NCBI GenBank assembly: GCA_950295325.1
Contig: OX485803.1
Coordinates: 57,427,554-57,491,553 of the forward strand
Reading direction: 5' to 3'
Length of the DNA stretch: 64,000 nucleotides
Source: Polytrichum commune
Taxonomy: Eukaryota; Streptophyta; Polytrichopsida; Polytrichales; Polytrichaceae
Shown one piece after another: positions 58,252 to 64,000 of this stretch. Position numbers and translations under genes: made by a program. Numbering within the stretch: position 1 is the first letter of the stretch; every line of letters starts with the position of its first letter. The notes under the pieces are model-generated. The model was not told the origin of the DNA and ran no database searches. It saw only the letters and a list, made by a program, of their open reading frames with translations.

Positions 58252-59970
58252 TAACACGGGCAAAAATTCAATTAAAATACTGGTACCTTTACATCCTGCA
58301 TGAGCAATGTGAAAATACTCTTTGGTGCTGTATAGGTGCTGACATGTTGTGCGACTAGTTTGATTGTCTTCAACAACAGGGTAAAACCAATGTTAAGGTT
58401 CTTCCAACATTTTTCCGTTTATTAGAATCCGATAAAGAGTATCCTGATTTGATTTGATGGTTTAGCTTCAGCTTTAGCAAGGATTCAGGTATGCAAAGAA
58501 TTCAATAGTGTGTCAGCACCAGCATCAGGCTAAGGATTGCATGGGTTGGTGTGACACTGGAGGGCTTGTACTTTACCAGTAAATAGGCATGAGGTCTAGT
58601 TCAGGAACTTGTGCGGAGTGGTTTCTTCACATAAATTTAAAGCTAGCCACCAAAGTTATTGATGGTGCAAGTTCTGGTCTTGGTTCTACAATGAAATTTT
58701 CTCACTAGTTCAGAGGGTTCCACATTTGGACATTGTTCTTGTCAGTGATGGTTGCAAGTCATCACCTGTTCAGTCCTACAGCCTACTCGACATTCTCTTC
58801 AGTAAGTCCCTGGTAATTGTGTGAGTATCCTGACTTCTCTGATCCTGGGTAGTATCCTTTTGGAAGTCAATCATACGTGAATTGGATTCTACTAAGGGAC
58901 ATCCGAAATGTACAAACAAAAATTTATTGGCTCTGTCTGTAGGACAGAGGCTATGCATCAACTTCTTCGTTTCAAGAGCAAATTTCCTAACCACTTTGTG
59001 TTCACACTTGGACGTTACTTGTTCTTGTTATTTTTGGTCCACTTTATTTAATGTGGATGTTAACTATAATTATATATGTATGTATATGTATATATAGAAC
59101 TATAATTGCTCCCTAAAATGCATTGAAAGAAATCTAGTTAACTATAGTTATTTCGGCAGTTCTTGATTATTTATTCTAAAAATTTCGGGTGACATCAAAA
59201 TCCTTGACCTGCATTTGAGAAGAAGGTGCACAAAATCCAAGAAAGGTTTGGTATAGTAAATAGCCATGGATTGGCATGAGCAAAGTGGACAACTATAATT
59301 GTAGTCTTTCATAATAAAGGACAGAGCCTCGCGGTTCTACCGTTTTCTTGTTCCTATTGCTCGTTTGGGCATATACAAAACAGCCCTCTTGACACCCACT
59401 CGTTGTTGACTAATCTGGACACATTGAATTAACCCACATGCTGTGACTAAATATAAATCTCAGTCCAAGTGAACATCTGAAGGTTGTATGAGCTTGAAGT
59501 GTAGATGAGGACACCTGATTAATGTGAACTGAAGTTTCTGGAGAATGATGAGCTCTTGAGCATGCCAGCATCCAGCATCCCAAACAAAGTTCGAACAAAG
59601 CATCAAGGCTCAATCCAAGAAGACCTCATTGTTTTACGTGTCAGCATCACTATTCCATAGAGGAAGTCCAGGTGGTGCATTGCCTCACTGCAAACAATTG
59701 AGATTTGTATCACCTACTTACCTAAAATTTTCTTCCCAGATTGTTGTTCATCTCCACATGGACACAAACATGATCAATGTACTTCTGAAGTTGGTTGAGT
59801 TGAGTGCTTGCCTGCCTTCCAATTTCTGAAGGGTTACCTTGTCCTTGTGTTTTCTCATTGTGTTGCAGCAGTCCTCAAAGATATTGCCCAAACCAATTCT
59901 GGAATCCCAATGCCAAATCTCTGCTCAGACTTTGCTTGGTTTCAGAAAGCCTTAAGTTTTTATGTACAAA
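58252..59970. other. EMC2 3' UTR and intergenic DNA
   Basis: The 3' UTR presumably covers the first few hundred bases. No further gene is recognised. A TATATGTATGTATATGTATA simple repeat occurs at about 59,075. Confidence 0.5.
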
Positions 59971-59977
59971 GATAATA

Positions 59978-60224
59978 GCATGCCCACACTAGGGCCGGTC
60001 GTTGGTCCTTGGCAACATGAGTCCCTCCTGATAGGAAAAGTTTATCACTTTCCAAAATTTATTGCTATTAGTAAGGAATTTTTGTCCTACTCACAGTAAT
60101 TTCACTAGATGTAATGTATTGCAGTTTCGCTCGTTTACTTCATTGCATACAAGATAGAAACTCCTATCAAGATGGAAACTCTCCCACTAATGTGGACCAG
60201 TCGTTGGTCCTAGTGTGGGCATGC
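59978..60224 (+). mobile_element. MITE, family C, 247 bp
   Basis: A perfect 16-bp terminal inverted repeat, GCATGCCCACACTAGG and CCTAGTGTGGGCATGC, is flanked by TA on both sides (19 bp of perfect inversion if the flanks are counted). No coding capacity. A diverged relative lies at 10,779-11,000. A TA flank suggests a Tc1/mariner-type superfamily, but it is too short a signal to be sure. 60,230-60,700 holds no gene. Confidence 0.85.
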
Positions 60225-60706
60225 TATAAACTTTGTGTCCATCTATCGGTTGTTGAAGAATACACATTCCCACACAATATAAATTTGGCTTTGTCTTCAA
60301 TTTGATTACTTTAGGATAAGTTGGCATTATGTGGTCACTCTTCTCAATTAATAACCTAATATATTACATTTACATATACATACCTAGAGTAGAGGTGCCC
60401 ACAATTGATGACTGAAGAGATTCTTTGCCAAATTTTGAGAAGTATAAGGTGGTGCAAATTTTTCATGTGTACGAAGATAGAAATTTGGAGGATTGCAATT
60501 TTATTTGGTAATTTTATTCCTTAAATTCAAAGTACTTTGAATTCTTGAAGCTAGAATTTGGCTCAAACACATTACCAATGTTTAGAGCCTGGCATAACTG
60601 CTCATTTTGAGACAAAATTTTCCTCACTTTAGTACTCAAAATTTGGGGACATGTGGCATGGTAATATCAATTCCCTAATGATACCATAACCAAAGTTAGA
60701 GACTTA

Positions 60707-61105
60707 GGGTGAGTTTCTATGTAGGTTGCTTGCTCACTAGATTCTAGAAAATAATGGGTTGGAGGTGTTCACATGTAGTTAAACACAAGTTATCATCCAA
60801 CTAGATTATGGTGGTCTACTAGAATGTGGGGGGCCTTGGACATGGGTTGCTAGACTTCCATGCATCCAATAAAGAATCTTTAACCTACAAGTGTTGGTCA
60901 CTAGTGGATTGAAGACCGATTTACAAGGAGGAGGAGGTTTTAACTTGGAGGAGAAGGTTAGTAAGTGGTTCTGGATATGAGAAGATGGAAGTAGCAAGTT
61001 GGGACATACGAACCCTACCCCACTAGAATCCCCCTACATTTGGGCGGGTTTGTCCTTATTCACACTAGAATTAGGTGGGCGAGCAACATACATAGAAACT
61101 TACCC
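60707..61105 (-). mobile_element. Harbinger-type MITE, family B, 399 bp, second copy
   Basis: Ends GGGTGAGTTTCTATGTAGGT and ACATAGAAACTTACCC, flanked by TTA at 60,704-60,706 and 61,106-61,108. The interior is the reverse complement of 45,755-46,153. Confidence 0.92.
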
Positions 61106-61109
61106 TTAG

Positions 61110-62161
61110 AAACCGTGAAACATGGAACCTTATTTTAACCAAACATGAAAAGAAATTACCGAAATCAATCCCAACTTGGTTGAAATTTTGGCACCCTATA
61201 GATCGCTAATAGGGTCCCGATTGGGAAAGGGCGCCTTTACTCTAGATCTGTTTCAAAAATCTAGGAAACCCAACAAACAAGCGCACAACGAAACCTGAGG
61301 TCAAGGCATTCATAATCGACCAAGTTCATTTAACTGCTCACTAGGATCATGTACAATGCCAACATGGATGATATTCATATTTTTTTAAGCAAACAAAGTT
61401 GAAGTTTATGTTATGATGGCTTGTGATTGATTACCTTCATAAGAATTTTGACGATTGTCGTAGTCAAGAATTAACATTTAGATGAGCAATTATGGGTTAA
61501 CCTATAGATCAACTACGTGTTACCCTAAACTTTATTCATTAATTTAAAAAAAATAATTACATCCTCCTAAAAATGTGTTTCTCTTTGCAAGAAAAATAAT
61601 TCCCTGCTATTACTCCCAAACAGATGCATACTCTCTTATTATATCGGTTATAGATGCCTCAACCTTAATACCACTCACATAGGTGCCCCGGTTAATGTGA
61701 TCTCTCCTATCCTAAACAGACGACCCAGATACGCCCAAACCGCAGATCTAGCGGCCAGGATCTCCCCACCAGGGCTAAAGGTGCCAAAGTAATCCCCCAC
61801 CGTTTCCCCTTCCCCTTTTTACACCGAAGCACTACTGTACATAGTGGCTCGCTCAACTTACTAGTAACTTACTAGTAACCCTTCTTCCCCCGTCAGCTTG
61901 CTTGCAGCGGTGGTGATCATCGATGGCGTAAGCTGACATACAGAATTTATTACGCAGCGGACTGTCAAATTGCTCTTAATAAGTTCTTCTCCGATTATTG
62001 TCCTGATGATTCATCAATACCAAAACTCGCTTCCTCCGCCTTACAGAAATTTTCTAGGAGAGAATTGAGCCAGTTTCGCAGAGGTGTTTGGCTCGGGGAG
62101 GAGGAGTGAAGGAGAAGACCGAGCTTCGGAGAGGAAGAACGAGTGGAAGAGTTTTGAAGAA
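61110..62161. other. Upstream region of the peroxisomal gene
   Basis: AT-rich to about 61,650, then more GC-rich. No other gene seen. Promoter and 5' UTR of the downstream gene presumably lie in the last few hundred bases; CTTACTAGTAACTTACTAGTAAC is a short tandem duplication at about 61,857. Confidence 0.45.
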
Positions 62162-62255
62162 ATGGGGAAGTGGAGTGTGAACATGGAGGTTGGTGGAGAT
62201 GCAGTGGCCGTCATCACGATCGACAACGCACCTGTGAACTCGCTCGCCATCCCGG
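62162..62255 (+). CDS. Peroxisomal multifunctional beta-oxidation protein (MFP2/AIM1-like), exon 1
   Basis: The ATG at 62,162 starts MGKWSVNMEVGGDAVAVITI, then DNAPVNSLAIP, up to the donor GTGAGT at 62,256. In plant MFP2/AIM1 the same start (short N terminus, V-A-VITI-x-NPPVNSLA) opens the enoyl-CoA hydratase domain of a bifunctional hydratase/3-hydroxyacyl-CoA dehydrogenase acting on fatty acids in peroxisomes. The frame is also open upstream to an ATG at 62,084, but homology favours 62,162. The exon ends in phase 1. The remaining exons lie beyond the window: the intron runs to at least 64,000 with no further exon recognised. Confidence 0.75.
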
Positions 62256-62379
62256 GTGAGTTTTCCTTCCCTTTTATTTCTTTCTCTCTTTCGTTCTTTG
62301 CACGTTTTTGCTTGAGTTAGGCTTGGGTTAGGATGGGAGAGTAAATGATTTGGGAGCAGGAAGGAAAGGGATGAGTGTG

Positions 62380-63860
62380 AGTGGATCTCCTATCCCACTC
62401 CACCTGAAAATTGTACGTTGCATGGATTTTACTTGGACTTCATCGTGAAGCGTTGGGGTTTCATCCCTGCCTCATTTCTTACAACATAATTTAAATCTCA
62501 GGGTGTGGTTTTTAATGCTCTGTCTCGGGAGAATTAGAGATTGTTGTGTAAATGTGATCACAGACACCTGATTCTAGAAATTCTGTCACGGATTTTACTT
62601 GGAAGTTGTGGAGCTTGCTTGCTGGCCCTTTCCTTCTTTGCATGCTTTTAATTGCTCGGGGTTAGGATAGGAGGAGTAAGTGATTTGGGAGCAGGATGGA
62701 TGGGGATGAGTATGAGTGGATCTCCTCCCCACTCCACCTGGAATCATTGCATGGTTTTTACCTGGGGAACCCTGTAGCGTTGGGGTTACTTCCATCTCTG
62801 CCTCATTTTTGTATAACAAAATAATACAACATCATAGTGTAGTTTGGAATTTTCGTATGCTTAGGGTGAGTTCTGGATTATAATGGGAAGTTGTGTAGCG
62901 TTGGGTTTCATCCCTTCCTCATTTTGCACAACGTAGCTTAAATTCATAGCGTGGTTTTGTATGTTGAAATTTGTATATGAGGAGAGAAAGAAGAGAGTGA
63001 CATCCAAACGCGATCACAGACATTTCTTCCAAACTTTGTTAGTGACTGGTTCTTGAAATTCTTTCACGGATTTCACTTGGAAGTTGTGTAGCGTTGGGAT
63101 TACATCTCTTCCTCAGTTTTGCAACATAAGCCAACATAGTGTGGTGTAGTAGTTCAAATTTTTTTATATGCTTGGGTTCAGAGATTTTCAACTGAACGTG
63201 ATCACAGGCACTTGTTGTACACTTCGTCAATAAATGGTGTGTTGAAATTCTTGGAATGATTTTACTTGGAAGTTGTGAGGTGTTGAAATTCTCAGAATGA
63301 TTTTACTTGGAAGTTGTGAGGTGTTGGGGTTACATCCCTTCCTCATTTTTCGACAACATAACCCAACATCATATTGTAGTTTGGATTTTTTGTATGCTTT
63401 GCTTGAGATAAGAAGAGAGTGTCATTTGAACTTGATCACAGATACCTTATGCACACTTCGTCAGTAAACGATTCTTGAAATTCTTGCACAGATTTGCTTG
63501 AAGTTGTGTAGCGTTGTGGTTGCAAACCTCAGTTCTGCAACAGAACTGAACATTATGCCATGGTTTGAAGTTTGGATTTTTCATATGCTTTGCTTGAGAT
63601 AAGAAGAGGGAGTCATTTGAACATGATCACATACACGTTTTGCAGACTTCGGTATTGACTGATTTTTGAAATTCTCTCACGGGTTTTACTTGGAAGTTGT
63701 GTAGCCTTGGGGTCAGAACCATCCTCATTTTTGCTACGTAATCTAACACAGTGTCTTTCTGTAGTTTGGAAATTTTATATGCTTTGGTTGAGGAGAGAAG
63801 AGAAGAGTGTCATCTGGACGTGATCACAGGCACTTATTGCGCACTGTTAGTGAATGATTT
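62380..63860 (+). repeat. Tandem repeat array in the first intron of the MFP-like gene
   Basis: Five to seven imperfect units of about 190-210 bases. The recurring core is CACGGATTTTACTTGGAAGT, then TGTGTAGCGTTGGGGTTACA and CCTTCCTCATTTTTGCAACA, and each unit ends with a GATAAGAAGAGAGTGTCATT / TGATCACAGACACTTGTTGC block. Copies of the core are near 62,588, 63,070, 63,260, 63,485 and 63,670. All are in the same orientation. Confidence 0.85.
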
Positions 63861-64000
63861 TCTGTCCAACCAAAATTTCTATGTGTGTTGGTTTGGTGAT
63901 ATGTCTTCCGTCCTTTCTTTTGGTTGGGTTACTCCGCACATGTTTTGAGTGTCCAGCATTTTAGGTCTTTGTCATGTTTTGATAAAACAAGCTGGTTCCA

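Noticed and set aside
62084-62161. N-terminal extension of the MFP-like protein from the ATG at 62,084
   Set aside because: The added 26 residues are Arg/Glu/Ser-rich leader-like sequence without a match to the family, whose members start close to the conserved hydratase sequence.

Overview
The window is nuclear DNA of a plant-type (streptophyte) eukaryote. Three intron-containing genes read as plant orthologues: EMC2, the cohesin acetyltransferase CTF7/ECO1, and the first exon of a peroxisomal multifunctional beta-oxidation protein. Their introns are GT-AG and rich in simple and tandem repeats, and the space between them is filled with transposon debris. I cannot name the species. A Dualen/RandI-like LINE and a Tc1-type transposase would be unusual in a flowering plant, so an early-diverging land plant or streptophyte alga is my guess, not a result.

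Layout. 1-8.29 kb: most of a large non-LTR retrotransposon (LINE), open at the left edge. Its polyprotein carries a 2A-like peptide, an APE endonuclease, reverse transcriptase, RNase H, a zinc motif and a second, restriction-like endonuclease. It is disabled by three frameshifts and one stop. 8.3-11 kb: an unknown minus-strand ORF, a 61-bp tandem array and a MITE relic. 11-18.9 kb: dispersed repeats and one unrecognised spliced gene (about 13.1-15.95 kb). 19.1-22.5 kb: a calcineurin-B-like pseudogene, a tRNA-Lys-like locus and two exons of a cation/proton antiporter. 23.3-29.9 kb: a MULE-like transposase relic, then a PIF/Harbinger transposase relic convergent with its Myb/SANT-like partner. 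30.9-35.8 kb: Harbinger-type MITEs, a Tc1-like relic and dispersed repeats. 36.4-40.5 kb: CTF7, five exons, 499 aa. 41.8-53.1 kb: more repeats, a 5'-truncated second copy and a 39-bp third copy of the LINE, a Harbinger element that shares its ends with the MITEs, and further inverted-repeat elements. 53.6-58.25 kb: EMC2, nine exons, 303 aa. 59.98-61.1 kb: two MITEs. 62.16 kb to the end: exon 1 and a repeat-filled intron of the peroxisomal gene.

How the parts relate. The host genes are unrelated housekeeping functions: ER membrane-protein insertion, sister-chromatid cohesion and peroxisomal beta-oxidation. The transposons form interacting sets. Three LINE copies share a 3'-terminal hairpin and a microsatellite tail, and two have clear 12-13 bp target-site duplications. 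A Harbinger element carries a transposase relic between the same terminal repeats (GGGCCACTTCACAC, TTA target) that bound non-coding MITEs nearby. Exon coordinates for EMC2 and CTF7 were derived by hand from splice sites and reading-frame closure and fit exactly.
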